From: CAVZCK01 sp963798805
GTDB lineage: Bacteria; Pseudomonadota; Alphaproteobacteria; Rhizobiales; Rhodomicrobiaceae
DNA length: 64,000 nucleotides
Assembly: GCA_963798805.1 (NCBI GenBank)
Contig: CAWCVC010000010.1
Location: 1,488,001 to 1,552,000 of the forward strand
Direction: 5' to 3'
The position numbers and the translations under genes are program-made. The notes beneath the pieces are model-generated. The model worked only from the letters and a program-made list of their open reading frames with translations. It had not been told where the DNA came from and did no database searches. Positions 25,498-34,595 of the stretch are shown here, one piece after another (within the stretch, counting starts at the first letter, position 1; the number at the start of each line of letters is the position of its first letter).

Positions 25498-25684
25498 CTC
25501 GCATCCTTCATGTTGTGGCGATAGAGTTTCTGGCACGTTAGACTGGTTCCGAGAGCCATGCTTCCGGCGCGATGCCGCCGTATCTGCGCCAATTCCCATC
25601 CAGCGCTCCGAAAGGCGAGCCCTTCATGGTCATATCTGGAGCGCAGCCGTGCTTGCGCCAAACCGTCCTCGTGAACCATCGATC

Positions 25685-26584
25685 ATGATCGATAAGCTCG
25701 AAATGTTCATCGCCCTGGCCAGGCAGAAGCATTTTGGCCGCGCCGCCGAGGAATGCGGCGTCACGCAGCCAACACTCTCGGCCGCGGTCAAGCAGCTCGA
25801 GGACCAGTTCGGCGTGATGCTGGTGCGGCGCGGCTCACGCTTCCTCGGACTGACGCCGGAAGGACAACGCCTTCTGGAATGGGCAAGGCGGATCGTTGGC
25901 GATGCCCGCTCGATGCGGGAAGAGATCCGGAGCGCCAGATACGGTCTGTCGGGCCATGTCCGGATTGCGGTGATACCGACAGCGCTCGCCATGATTCCGG
26001 AGCTGACGGGACCATTCCGCGAGCAGCATCCTAACGTGACCTTCTCGGTATTGTCGCGCTCATCGATCGAGATCCTGTCGCTCCTGGAAAACCTCGAAAT
26101 CGACGCCGGCATTACCTATCTAGATAATGAACCCCTCGGCCGCGCGATTACGGTGCCGCTCTATTCGGAGCATTATTGCCTGGTCGCTTCGGGTCCCGAA
26201 ACCTACGGCTCGCGGAAATCGGTAAGCTGGAAAGAGGTTAGCGAGCTGCCGCTCTGCCTGCTTACGCCGGACATGCAGAACCGACGGATCATCAATCACC
26301 ACCTGGCCATGGCGGGGGCGACCGCCCATCCGACGCTGGTCTCCGACTCGATGATCGCGCTGTTCGCTCATATCCGGACCGGCAAATGGGCTGGCATCAT
26401 GCCGCGGCAACTGATCGAGACTTTCGGTCCCTGGGAGGATATCAAGGCTATCCCCATCGTCGAGCCTGACGCGTCGCATCTGGTCGGATTGGTTGCCGCC
26501 TACAGGGAGCCTCATACGCCGATCATCGCCACGCTGCTGGAGCAGGCGAAAAGGATTTCGCGTCCCGACGCCGGAGAACGATAG
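25685..26584 (+). CDS. LysR family transcriptional regulator, likely of the fds operon
   Basis: A 299-residue LysR protein. The N-terminal winged helix has KLEMFIALARQKHFGRAA and GVTQPTLSAAVKQLE, the latter spanning the recognition helix. Residues about 90-295 form the periplasmic-binding-like effector domain. A start at 25649 is also in frame, but MIDKLEMF is the usual family beginning. The gene lies directly upstream of fdsGBA on the same strand, the place of FdsR in several proteobacteria, so formate or a related metabolite may be the effector. The IS ends 191 bp before it, in what would be its promoter region. Confidence 0.88.
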   Translation: MIDKLEMFIALARQKHFGRAAEECGVTQPTLSAAVKQLEDQFGVMLVRRGSRFLGLTPEGQRLLEWARRIVGDARSMREEIRSARYGLSGHVRIAVIPTALAMIPELTGPFREQHPNVTFSVLSRSSIEILSLLENLEIDAGITYLDNEPLGRAITVPLYSEHYCLVASGPETYGSRKSVSWKEVSELPLCLLTPDMQNRRIINHHLAMAGATAHPTLVSDSMIALFAHIRTGKWAGIMPRQLIETFGPWEDIKAIPIVEPDASHLVGLVAAYREPHTPIIATLLEQAKRISRPDAGER

Positions 26585-26773
26585 ATTTTTTTTATTGCGC
26601 GACGGGAACGCTCTCTTGATTCTGATGCCGCAGTGGAGCCAGAATCGTCAATGTGGGGATGCCGCGCGGCCGCGCAGCTCCTTGCAAAAAAGGATTTGCG
26701 GACGGGCCGGCGCCGTTATGACTGAACGGGCCCGGTTTTCGTGCGCCCGCGAAACCAACAAGGCAAGAATCGC

Positions 26774-27304
26774 ATGAGCTATGGAGATCCGGCCGAAGCC
26801 GGCGAAATTGTGCGTCCCCGCAAGGGATTCTTCCCCAAGGGGCGCCGTCTCGATGAGGCCGATGTTGCGGCCGTCCGCGCGCTCCTGGGCAACAGACCGC
26901 GCCAGCGCGATCTGCTGATCGAATATCTGCATCTCATCCAGGATAGCGAAGGTTGCATCCCCGCCGGCATGTTGCACGCCCTTGCCGAGGAGTTGCGCAT
27001 CCCTATGGCGGAAGCCTATGAGGTCGCAACCTTCTACCATCACTTCGACGTGCTGCGCGACGGCGAGGCGCGTCCGGCGCCGCTGACGATCCGGGTCTGT
27101 GATTCGGTGAGCTGCATGATGGCCGGCGCCGAGGCGCTGATCGCCCACCTCAAGGCGACCAATATGCCCGGCGTGCGGATCGAGCACGCGCCGTGCATGG
27201 GCGCCTGCGACAAGGCCCCGGCCTGCGCGGTCGGCCATCGCCAGATCGGCCGCGCCAGTGTCGAACTCGGTGCGAGCCGCTGCTTCGGGGTCGGTGAAGC
27301 CTGA
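26774..27304 (+). CDS. fdsG: NAD-dependent formate dehydrogenase gamma subunit
   Basis: A 176-residue NuoE-like subunit carrying one [2Fe-2S] cluster. The four cysteines are in VCDSVSC and APCMGAC, the latter continuing to DKAPAC. The helical N-terminal part (RQRDLLIEYLHLIQD, AYEVATFYHHFD) is typical of NuoE/FdsG. It passes electrons from FdsA to the flavin subunit FdsB. The ATG at 26774 is chosen because MSYGDPAEAG aligns with the expected length. The 3' end overlaps the start of fdsB. The soluble FdsGBA enzyme oxidises formate to CO2 with NAD in the cytoplasm. Confidence 0.92.
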   Translation: MSYGDPAEAGEIVRPRKGFFPKGRRLDEADVAAVRALLGNRPRQRDLLIEYLHLIQDSEGCIPAGMLHALAEELRIPMAEAYEVATFYHHFDVLRDGEARPAPLTIRVCDSVSCMMAGAEALIAHLKATNMPGVRIEHAPCMGACDKAPACAVGHRQIGRASVELGASRCFGVGEA

Positions 27305-28460
27305 AATTCCAGCCTATCAGGGCCTCGAGGCTTATCGTGCTGCGGGCGGCTACCGCGTGCTGCAATCTTGCCTGTCCGGCGCGCGAACGGTCGAGGACGT
27401 CATCGCGACGCTCTCCGACGGCGGCTTGCGTGGTCTTGGCGGCGCCGGTTTCCCGACCGGCCGCAAATGGGGCATCGTGCGCGGCTATCCCGGCCCGCGG
27501 CTGATGGCCGTCAATGCCGACGAGGGCGAGCCCGGCACCTTCAAGGACCGCTATTTCCTCGAGCAGGCCCCGCATCAATTCCTCGAAGGCGTGCTGATCG
27601 CCGCCTGGGCGGTCGAGGCTAGCGACGTCTATATCTATCTTCGCGACGAATATCCTGCGATCCACGCCGTTCTCTCGGCCGAACTGCCGAAGCTCGTCGA
27701 GGCGGGGTTGGCGCCGCACACCAAGCTGCATCTGCGCCGCGGCGCAGGCGCTTACATCTGCGGCGAGGAATCGTCGATGATCGAGTTGATCGAAGGCAAG
27801 CGCGGCCTGCCTCGCCATCGCCCGCCCTATGTCGCCGAATTCGGCATTTTCGGCCGGCCGACGCTCGTCAATAATGTCGAGACGCTCTATTGGGTGCCGA
27901 AGATCATCGAAAACGGTGCGGATTGGTTCGCCAGCCAGGGCAAGAACGGCGCTAAGGGTCTGCGCAGCTATTCCGTCTCGGGCCGCGTGAAACAGCCGGG
28001 CGTGATCATCGCTCCGGCCGGCTCGACCGTGCGCGACCTGATCGCGCTCGCCGGCGGCATGGAAGACGGGCACAGCTTCAAAGCCTATCTGCCGGGCGGC
28101 GCATCCGGCGGCATCCTGCCCGCCTCGCTCGGCGATGAGCCGCTCGATTTCGGCCGGCTGGAGAAATATGGCTGCTTCGTAGGCTCGCATGCGGTCGTCA
28201 TCCTCTCCGACAAGGACGACACCAAGGACATCGCGCTCAATCTGATGCGGTTTTTCGCCGATGAGAGCTGCGGCCAATGCACGCCCTGCCGCAACGGCAC
28301 CGAAAAGGCCGTCGCGCTCATGCAAAGGCGTCCGTGGAATGACGCCGCCCTGCGCGATCTGGCGCAGGTGATGGCCGACGCCTCGATATGCGGGCTGGGC
28401 CAGGCAGCTCCGAACCCGCTCCTATCCGTATTCAAATTCTTCCCGGAGGATTTGCGATGA
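27294..28460 (+). CDS. fdsB: NAD-dependent formate dehydrogenase beta subunit
   Basis: A NuoF-like flavin subunit of about 388 residues. FMN/NADH motifs are GLRGLGGAGFPTGRKW, NADEGEPGTFKDR and GAGAYICGEESSMIE. The [4Fe-4S] site ESCGQCTPCRNG and a fourth cysteine in ICGLG are near the C terminus. It reduces NAD with electrons from FdsA. The start is uncertain: GTG at 27294 overlaps the end of fdsG by 11 bases and has GGGGTC before it; GTG at 27258 gives 12 extra residues. The N-terminal thioredoxin-like region found in longer FdsB proteins is missing, so this is a short form. Confidence 0.9.
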   Translation: MKPEIPAYQGLEAYRAAGGYRVLQSCLSGARTVEDVIATLSDGGLRGLGGAGFPTGRKWGIVRGYPGPRLMAVNADEGEPGTFKDRYFLEQAPHQFLEGVLIAAWAVEASDVYIYLRDEYPAIHAVLSAELPKLVEAGLAPHTKLHLRRGAGAYICGEESSMIELIEGKRGLPRHRPPYVAEFGIFGRPTLVNNVETLYWVPKIIENGADWFASQGKNGAKGLRSYSVSGRVKQPGVIIAPAGSTVRDLIALAGGMEDGHSFKAYLPGGASGGILPASLGDEPLDFGRLEKYGCFVGSHAVVILSDKDDTKDIALNLMRFFADESCGQCTPCRNGTEKAVALMQRRPWNDAALRDLAQVMADASICGLGQAAPNPLLSVFKFFPEDLR

Positions 28461-31246
28461 GCAAGACCGTAATTTTCGAGCTCGACGGCCGTCAGGTCGA
28501 AGCTCAGCCGGGCGAAAGCATCTGGCAAGTCGCCAAGCGTCTCGGCACCGAAATCCCACATCTGTGCTGGCAGCCGAAACCGGGCTACCGCGCCGACGGC
28601 AATTGCCGCGCCTGCATGGTCGAGATTGAGGGCGAGCGTGTTCTCGCCGCCTCCTGTAAGCGCATGCCGGCCGAGGGCATGAAGGTGCGCAGTGCCAGCC
28701 AGCGGGCCAAGAAGGCGCAGGAGATGGTTTTCGAGCTTCTGCTCTCCGATCAGCCGACGCGCGAGGTCTCGCATGATCCGGAGTTGGAGTTCTGGGGCTG
28801 GATCGATCGCATGGGCATCGGTGCGGTGAGCCGCTATCCGAGTCGGTCGCAGCCGGCACCGGACAGCACGCACCCAGCCATGGCGGTCAATCTGGATGCC
28901 TGCATCCAATGCGGCCTGTGCGTGCGCGCCTGCCGCGAGGTTCAGTCGAACGATGTCATCGGCATGGCCTATCGCGGCTCCGGCTCCAAGATCGTCTTCG
29001 ATTTCGACGCCGGCATGGGCACCTCCACCTGTGTCGCCTGCGGCGAATGTGTGCAGGCCTGCCCGACTGGCGCGCTGATGGAGTTGGCCCTGCTCGACAA
29101 GCGCGGCGTGCGCACCGAATTCGCCGAGCGGACGGTCGATTCGCTCTGTCCTTATTGCGGCGTCGGCTGTCAGACCAGCGTTCACGTCAAGAACAACAAG
29201 ATCCTGCATATCGACGGCCGCGACGGCCCGGCCAACGAGAATCGCCTCTGTGTCAAGGGCCGCTTCGGCTTCGACTATATCAGCCACCCCGATCGACTTG
29301 GCGTACCGCTGGTGCGCCGCGACGACGCGCCAAAGAGCGGCGACATCAAGATCGACCCGCGCAATCCTTGGACGCATTTCCGCGAGGCCAGTTGGGAGGA
29401 GGCGCTCGACCGCGCCGCCGGCGGCCTCAAGCGCATTCTCGATCGCGACAGCGGCTCGGCGCTTGCCGGCTTCGGCTCGGCCAAGGGCTCGAACGAGGAA
29501 GCCTATCTGTTCCAGAAGCTGATCCGCCAGGGTTTCGGCACCAACAATGTCGATCACTGCACGCGGCTGTGCCATGCCTCCTCGGTGGCCGCGCTGATGG
29601 AGGGCGTCAATTCCGGCGCGGTGACGGCGCCGTTCACCGCCACCAAGGACGCCGACTGCATCATCGTTATTGGCGCGCGGCCGGCCGAGAACCATCCGGT
29701 CGCCGCGACCTTCATCAAGGCCGCCGCCAAGCGCGGGGCGTCGCTGGTGGTCATGGACCCGCGCGGACAAACTCAAGGGCTGGCGCGCCATGCGAGGCAT
29801 GTGCTGCAATTCAAGCCCGGCAGCGACGTCGCGCTGCTCAATGCGATGCTGCACACCATCATCGAGGAAGACCTCTACGATCTGCAATATATTCAGGGCT
29901 ACACGGACGGCTTCGACGAGCTGAAAGAGCGCATCAAGCAGTTCCCGCCCGAGAAGATGGAGGCCGTCTGCGGCATTCCCGCCGCAAAGATCCGCGAGAT
30001 CGCGCGGCTCTACGCCACGTCGGGGCGGTCGATCATCTTCTGGGGCATGGGCATCTCCCAGCATGTTCACGGTACGGACAATTCCCGCTGCCTGATCGCG
30101 CTGGCGCTCGTCACCGGTCATGTCGGCCGGCCAGGCACCGGCTTGCATCCTCTGCGCGGCCAGAACAATGTGCAGGGCGCCTCCGATGTCGGCCTGATCC
30201 CGATGGTGTTTCCGGATTATAAATCCGTGGCCAGTGACGACATCCGCTCGCGTTACGAGAGTTTCTGGGGCCGCTCGCTCGATCCGAAGCCCGGCTTGAC
30301 CGTGGTCGAAATCATGGGCGCGATCCACGCCGGCAAGATCAAGGGCATGTACATCATGGGCGAGAACCCGGCGATGTCGGACCCGGACACTACTCACGCC
30401 CGGCAGGCGCTCGCCAAGCTCGAGCATCTCGTCGTGCAGGACCTGTTCCTCACCGAGACTGCCTGGCACGCCGATGTGGTGCTGCCCGCCTCCGCCCATG
30501 CGGAGAAATGGGGCACCTTCACCAACACCAACCGCCAGGTGCAGATCAGCCGTCCGGTGATCGATCCGCCCGGCAATGCGCGCCAGGATTGGGAGCTGAT
30601 CCAGGAACTTGCGCAGCGCATCGGCCTTCCCTGGTCCTACAGCCATCCGCGCGACGTCTTCGCCGAGATGACCCAGATGATGGACTCGCTCGACAACATC
30701 ACCTGGAATCGGCTGGAGCGCGAAGGCTCCGTCACCTATCCCTGCGATGCGCCGGACCAGCCGGGCAACGAGATCATCTTCGCCACCGGCTTCCCGACCG
30801 CGAGCGGGCGCGCCAAGATCGTCGCCGCCGATGTCGAGCCGCCGGCCGAATTGCCCGACGAGACCTATCCGATGGTGCTGACCACCGGGCGGCTTCTCGA
30901 GCATTGGCACACCGGTGCCATGACGCGCCGCGCGACTGCGCTCGACGAGCTTGAGCCGGAAGCGATCGCCTGCCTGAACGGCCGCGACATGGGCCGCATG
31001 AACATCGCGCCGGGTTCGGAGGTCCGGGTGACCACGCGCCGGGGCGAGATCGTGCTGAAGGCCCGCCTCGATCGCGACGTGCCCCAGGGCATGGTGTTCA
31101 TCCCCTTCTGCTTCGGCGAGGCTGCCGCCAATATCCTGACCAACCCGCAGCTCGACCCGATGGGCAAGATCCCGGAGTTCAAGTTCTGCGCGGCGAAGGT
31201 CGAGCCGATTGCCGCGTCGGAGCCGGCCATGGTCGCCGCCGAGTAG
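28457..31246 (+). CDS. fdsA: NAD-dependent formate dehydrogenase alpha (molybdenum) subunit
   Basis: A 929-residue catalytic subunit. An N-terminal [2Fe-2S] domain (about 1-80) and His-ligated cluster region are followed by two [4Fe-4S] motifs, CIQCGLCVRAC and CVACGECVQACP. Then comes the CPYCGVGCQ cluster that starts the molybdopterin domain, and the bis-MGD oxidoreductase domain to the end. The molybdenum ligand is C372, followed by H373 in TRLCHAS; it is cysteine, not selenocysteine. The ATG overlaps the fdsB stop as ATGA. The usual fdsC (sulfur-insertion chaperone) and fdsD genes do not follow: the next gene is on the other strand. Confidence 0.94.
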   Translation: MSKTVIFELDGRQVEAQPGESIWQVAKRLGTEIPHLCWQPKPGYRADGNCRACMVEIEGERVLAASCKRMPAEGMKVRSASQRAKKAQEMVFELLLSDQPTREVSHDPELEFWGWIDRMGIGAVSRYPSRSQPAPDSTHPAMAVNLDACIQCGLCVRACREVQSNDVIGMAYRGSGSKIVFDFDAGMGTSTCVACGECVQACPTGALMELALLDKRGVRTEFAERTVDSLCPYCGVGCQTSVHVKNNKILHIDGRDGPANENRLCVKGRFGFDYISHPDRLGVPLVRRDDAPKSGDIKIDPRNPWTHFREASWEEALDRAAGGLKRILDRDSGSALAGFGSAKGSNEEAYLFQKLIRQGFGTNNVDHCTRLCHASSVAALMEGVNSGAVTAPFTATKDADCIIVIGARPAENHPVAATFIKAAAKRGASLVVMDPRGQTQGLARHARHVLQFKPGSDVALLNAMLHTIIEEDLYDLQYIQGYTDGFDELKERIKQFPPEKMEAVCGIPAAKIREIARLYATSGRSIIFWGMGISQHVHGTDNSRCLIALALVTGHVGRPGTGLHPLRGQNNVQGASDVGLIPMVFPDYKSVASDDIRSRYESFWGRSLDPKPGLTVVEIMGAIHAGKIKGMYIMGENPAMSDPDTTHARQALAKLEHLVVQDLFLTETAWHADVVLPASAHAEKWGTFTNTNRQVQISRPVIDPPGNARQDWELIQELAQRIGLPWSYSHPRDVFAEMTQMMDSLDNITWNRLEREGSVTYPCDAPDQPGNEIIFATGFPTASGRAKIVAADVEPPAELPDETYPMVLTTGRLLEHWHTGAMTRRATALDELEPEAIACLNGRDMGRMNIAPGSEVRVTTRRGEIVLKARLDRDVPQGMVFIPFCFGEAAANILTNPQLDPMGKIPEFKFCAAKVEPIAASEPAMVAAE

Positions 31247-31490
31247 AGCGACGGTCGGGAGAGAGCCAGATGCGGACGTCGCCCCTGCCTTGAGCCGGGG
31301 CCCATTGGCTTCACTTCACCGCGAAGCACGAGCTTGCAGATCGCGCGATTGGGTCCCGGCCCGGCGTTTGGCCGTCCGAGATGACACCTTGCACAAGATT
31401 TTCTCTTTCGGCTCCCCATCGGGAGAGCGCCCTGGTTGAACTATCCTCGGAAACGATCTCGATTGGTGCCACTCCAAGCACGGCATCAGA

Positions 31491-31817
31491 TCAGCGCCGT
31501 CTGCTCTTCTTCGGCTGGGCGTGCGCCCATGCCATCTCAAGCGCCTGCTTGAGCTCGGCGCTGCTCAGCTTGGAGAGATCGGCGCTCGTCCAGCCCTGCT
31601 TGCCCCAGGCGTTCGGGATCGGCGCGAAGGCTTCCGGCGCCATCATGCATTTGAATTCCTGCTCGTCGGGCTCAAATTTGAAGTTCGCTGTCTTGCCGTC
31701 GGCCGCAAGCGTCACATAAATGCGCGCGACCCTGAACGCCGCCCGGTCGAAATGCGGCGCCTCGGTTGTGCCCTCCAAAGCCAGCGCCATAAGGCGCAAG
31801 TCGTTACCCGTCGCCAT
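31491..31817 (-). CDS. MmcQ/YjbR family protein
   Basis: A 108-residue protein of the YjbR (CyaY-like fold) family, with the signature PHFDRAAFRVARIYVTL and MAPEAFAPIPNAWGKQGWT. Family members bind DNA weakly or have unknown roles. AGGAGGA lies seven bases before the ATG. It is the last same-strand gene behind the SET, GNAT-deacetylase, ATP-grasp and kamA genes (47 bases after SET), so it may be transcribed with them, although YjbR genes are also found in many unrelated places. Confidence 0.85.
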   Translation of the reverse strand: MATGNDLRLMALALEGTTEAPHFDRAAFRVARIYVTLAADGKTANFKFEPDEQEFKCMMAPEAFAPIPNAWGKQGWTSADLSKLSSAELKQALEMAWAHAQPKKSRRR

Positions 31818-31864
31818 GAGTCTTCCTCCTTGATTTCACCCGCACACTGGAGCTTGGCGCCACC

Positions 31865-32311
31865 CTACGCGCCGTCCACCGGAAACCAGAGCTGGCAGCG
31901 ATAGCGATAGGTGATTTCGCCTCCCTTTGGGATGTCGCGCAGTGCGTGGAGCACGGCGACCCAACCGCAACGCCCGCCATCCTCGAAGCGGACATCGGCG
32001 TTCGGGTCATCCGCATGGTTGCAGAGGCTCGCAAGGCCCAGCACCATCAGCCCCTCCTCTTTAGAGAGCGGATGCTGGAAATAGAAGTCTCCGAGCGGCA
32101 GCATCTTGTCGAGCCTCAGCGCCTGTTCGGCGTCGATATAGACCGTGCAGGCCCGCTCGATGATTTCGCCCGCGGCGATCGGTTCTGCCGCAAACAATCC
32201 ACGCCCACGGCCAGGCGAGATCCCCGGCACCACCTTGATGCGCCGGACGCCCCAGTCGAGCAGTTCGCCAGCGGCGGCGCTGCCGCTTGCCTGCGTCGTA
32301 TTCTTACTCAT
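31865..32311 (-). CDS. SET domain-containing protein
   Basis: A 148-residue minimal SET domain, the fold of S-adenosylmethionine-dependent lysine methyltransferases. Visible motifs: SPGRGRGLFAAEPIAAGE (SAM-binding GxG region), SLCNHADDPNADV (the NHS-like motif that forms the pseudoknot) and GGEITYRYR (the motif that carries the catalytic tyrosine). The cysteine-rich post-SET part is not evident. Only three bases separate it from the upstream acetyltransferase-deacetylase fusion, so co-expression is almost certain. The substrate could be a protein lysine or a free lysine/beta-lysine derivative made by the same operon. Confidence 0.86.
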   Translation of the reverse strand: MSKNTTQASGSAAAGELLDWGVRRIKVVPGISPGRGRGLFAAEPIAAGEIIERACTVYIDAEQALRLDKMLPLGDFYFQHPLSKEEGLMVLGLASLCNHADDPNADVRFEDGGRCGWVAVLHALRDIPKGGEITYRYRCQLWFPVDGA

Positions 32312-32314
32312 AAC

Positions 32315-34594
32315 TCAGGCCGCAATGGATTTGACGAATATGACCTTATTATCACCCAAGCGATAGAAATCCGTCAGCTCTGCGATCTTGCGGAAGCCGG
32401 TGCGGCGATAGAAGGCCCGTGTCGGCTCATATTTCTCCTGCGACGAGGTATCGACATAGAGCCGTTCACCGCCGATCCGGCGCGCCGCTTCCTCGGCCCG
32501 CGTCAGGATTTCGCGGCCTATGCCATTCCCCTGATAATCGACGCTGACGACAATCCAATAGAGGTCAATCGTTCCTTGGGTGGCCGGAGTCGGCCCATAA
32601 CAGGCATAGCCGACGAGGCGCCCGCCCGCTTCGGCGAGCACGAATTCATAGCCGGAGGCGCTGCCTTTCGTGATCCGCTCCGTCGCCAGCTCGACAGCGA
32701 TGTCGACCTCTGCAGGCGTGAACATGCCAGTCCCGGCAACGAGACGTCGGATCGGCTCCACATCGTCCATGGCAACCGTCTCGCGCCAGGCGAGCGGCAG
32801 CTTGGCGCCTTTCTTGGGTGGCGGCGGGCGTTTTGCAGGCGCCGGCCGCGCATCGGCCATGCCGGCGGCGAGCCCTGAGAAGAAATTGCGCGCATTGATG
32901 CCGAGCGTGCGCACCCTGTAGCCGCCCTCCTGGATGATCACTGTCGGATAGCCCGCCGCGCCGATCATCTGGCCAAGCCGGTAGAAATCACCGGCGCGAT
33001 TGGACCAGGTGCCGGTCGGATCGCCCTTGGCGGTATCGAAACCGACGGCGACGACCAGATATTTCGGATCGTGCCTGGCGATGCGTCGCAGCCCGCGCGC
33101 GACGGCCTCCCGGTGCTCGTCCGGCGTGATCGTCTCGGCGAGCGGGATATTCATATTGTAACCCGCGCCACGCCCGCGGCCGCGCTCATTGCGAAAGCCG
33201 GTGAAATAGGGATAGGCAAAGCTCGGCGCGCCGTGGACCGAGACTGTCAGCACATCGGAGCGCTCGTAGAAAATGTCCTGCTGACCATTGCCGTGGTGAT
33301 AGTCGATGTCGAGGATCGCCACGCGGCCATGGCGCGACAGATAATGGGCAGCGATGGCGGCGTTGCTGAAATAGCAGAAGCCGCCGAAAGCGCGATGCTC
33401 GGCGTGGTGGCCGGGCGGACGCACCAGCGCATAGGCCAGCGGCCGGCCGCCGAGCACCTCGTCTGCGGCAGTCAGCGCGCAGTCGACGGCATGGCGCGCC
33501 GCCGGATAGGCATTGCGGTTAATCGGCGTGAAGGTGTCGATGCACCAATAGCCGGCGAGCACGGAACGCTCCTTCGGCTTGCGCGCCACGTTGCGGACGG
33601 GGAAGACGTAAGGATAGATCGATTTTTTCTCCGGCGCTTCCGCGCAGGCCTCGCGGATGTAATCGACGAGGCCGCCATCATGCACCTCGCGGATCCAGCG
33701 GTCGGGAAAGTCGCGCGCGGGCAGCGTCTCGAATAGGTCGGTCTTGGCCAGCTCGCGCATGATGGCGGGAACGCGCACCGGCGCCTCGACATAGCCGCGC
33801 TCGCGGATGTGGTGGATGCTGTGGCGGTTGTTGACGACGAGCGCGATCGGCTGAGACAGACGCGGCGACGTGTGAGGCGGCACACGCGAGGGCTCGGGCC
33901 GGTCGGCATAGCGCGGCGGGCGCAGGGTGTATTTTCCGGCTTTCACCGATTTTGCCACCATGTCGATATAGGCGGGCGGACAGACCTCGCCATATTTGCG
34001 CTCGAGGATGGCGCGCACGATGCGGGCAAGGTCGGGCGGAGATGGCAGCGTATAGCGATCCAGACCGTCGAAGACGAGATAGGGGCTGTCGGTGGTGCCG
34101 GCCAAGACGGGCTGCTCGTAAGCCGTGCCGATGATCGGCAGGGCGCCATAGCGCTCATAGAACCTCAGCCGCCGCTCGTTCTGGCGGCGGATCTTCGGAT
34201 CGGGGCTGAGTTCCGGGTCGTCCGGCAGGCATTCGAAATAGAGGCCCCGCGCTCCAATCTCGATCGCCTCCTCGCGCACCGCGTCGTAAAGCGCTGTCCC
34301 GAGGCCGCCGCCGGTTAGCCCGGGCGCAGCGGAGATCGTCTCCAAATACGCAACCGAAAGATCCGCGAAATTGAGCAGGACGGCGAAGGCACGCACCTTG
34401 CCTCTCTGCGTCTCGGAAACGAGAAGCTTGGAGATGAAGCGGTAGCGCACGGGATCGGTCAGCTGGTCAGGCAGCTTCTCGATCTCCGCCACCGGCATCA
34501 GCGGGAACTGCGCCCTGAGGATCGTCTGCACCTCGCCGACCGTGTCGCGGTCGGCCTCGTCGAGCACGTTCCGGATCTTCCGGATCCTGAGCAT
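32315..34594 (-). CDS. Three-domain fusion: GNAT acetyltransferase, HDAC-like amidohydrolase, GNAT acetyltransferase
   Basis: A 759-residue fusion. Residues about 1-180 resemble a GNAT acetyltransferase (GLTGGGLGTALYDAV). Residues about 260-580 are a histone-deacetylase/acetylpolyamine-amidohydrolase domain with catalytic H396-H397 (PPGHHAEH), zinc ligands D431 and H433 (DIDYHHGNG) and D520 (GFDTAKGDP), and Y559 (EGGYRV), all intact. A proline/lysine-rich linker leads to a second, well preserved GNAT (about 610-755; DYQGNGIGREILTRAE, FYRRTGF). The ATG at 34594 follows the stop of the ATP-grasp gene by one base. One polypeptide would both add and remove acetyl groups. Together with kamA it could acetylate and deacetylate beta-lysine-type amines; protein lysines are the alternative. 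Confidence 0.9.
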   Translation of the reverse strand: MLRIRKIRNVLDEADRDTVGEVQTILRAQFPLMPVAEIEKLPDQLTDPVRYRFISKLLVSETQRGKVRAFAVLLNFADLSVAYLETISAAPGLTGGGLGTALYDAVREEAIEIGARGLYFECLPDDPELSPDPKIRRQNERRLRFYERYGALPIIGTAYEQPVLAGTTDSPYLVFDGLDRYTLPSPPDLARIVRAILERKYGEVCPPAYIDMVAKSVKAGKYTLRPPRYADRPEPSRVPPHTSPRLSQPIALVVNNRHSIHHIRERGYVEAPVRVPAIMRELAKTDLFETLPARDFPDRWIREVHDGGLVDYIREACAEAPEKKSIYPYVFPVRNVARKPKERSVLAGYWCIDTFTPINRNAYPAARHAVDCALTAADEVLGGRPLAYALVRPPGHHAEHRAFGGFCYFSNAAIAAHYLSRHGRVAILDIDYHHGNGQQDIFYERSDVLTVSVHGAPSFAYPYFTGFRNERGRGRGAGYNMNIPLAETITPDEHREAVARGLRRIARHDPKYLVVAVGFDTAKGDPTGTWSNRAGDFYRLGQMIGAAGYPTVIIQEGGYRVRTLGINARNFFSGLAAGMADARPAPAKRPPPPKKGAKLPLAWRETVAMDDVEPIRRLVAGTGMFTPAEVDIAVELATERITKGSASGYEFVLAEAGGRLVGYACYGPTPATQGTIDLYWIVVSVDYQGNGIGREILTRAEEAARRIGGERLYVDTSSQEKYEPTRAFYRRTGFRKIAELTDFYRLGDNKVIFVKSIAA

Positions 34595-34595
34595 G

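Noticed and set aside
28085..30910. A 941-codon open frame on the minus strand across fdsB/fdsA
   Set aside because: It is the shadow of the high-GC fds genes: rich in Arg, His, Ala and Gly, no family motif, and the plus-strand proteins are unmistakable.
28457..31246. Selenocysteine formate dehydrogenase
   Set aside because: The molybdenum ligand is encoded by TGC (C372), with no in-frame TGA.
31294..31360. Imperfect inverted repeat (GCCGGGGCCCA against TTGGGTCCCGGC) after fdsA
   Set aside because: A 45-base loop, a mismatch and no T tract; it may be a worn intergenic repeat but cannot be supported as a terminator or element from one copy.
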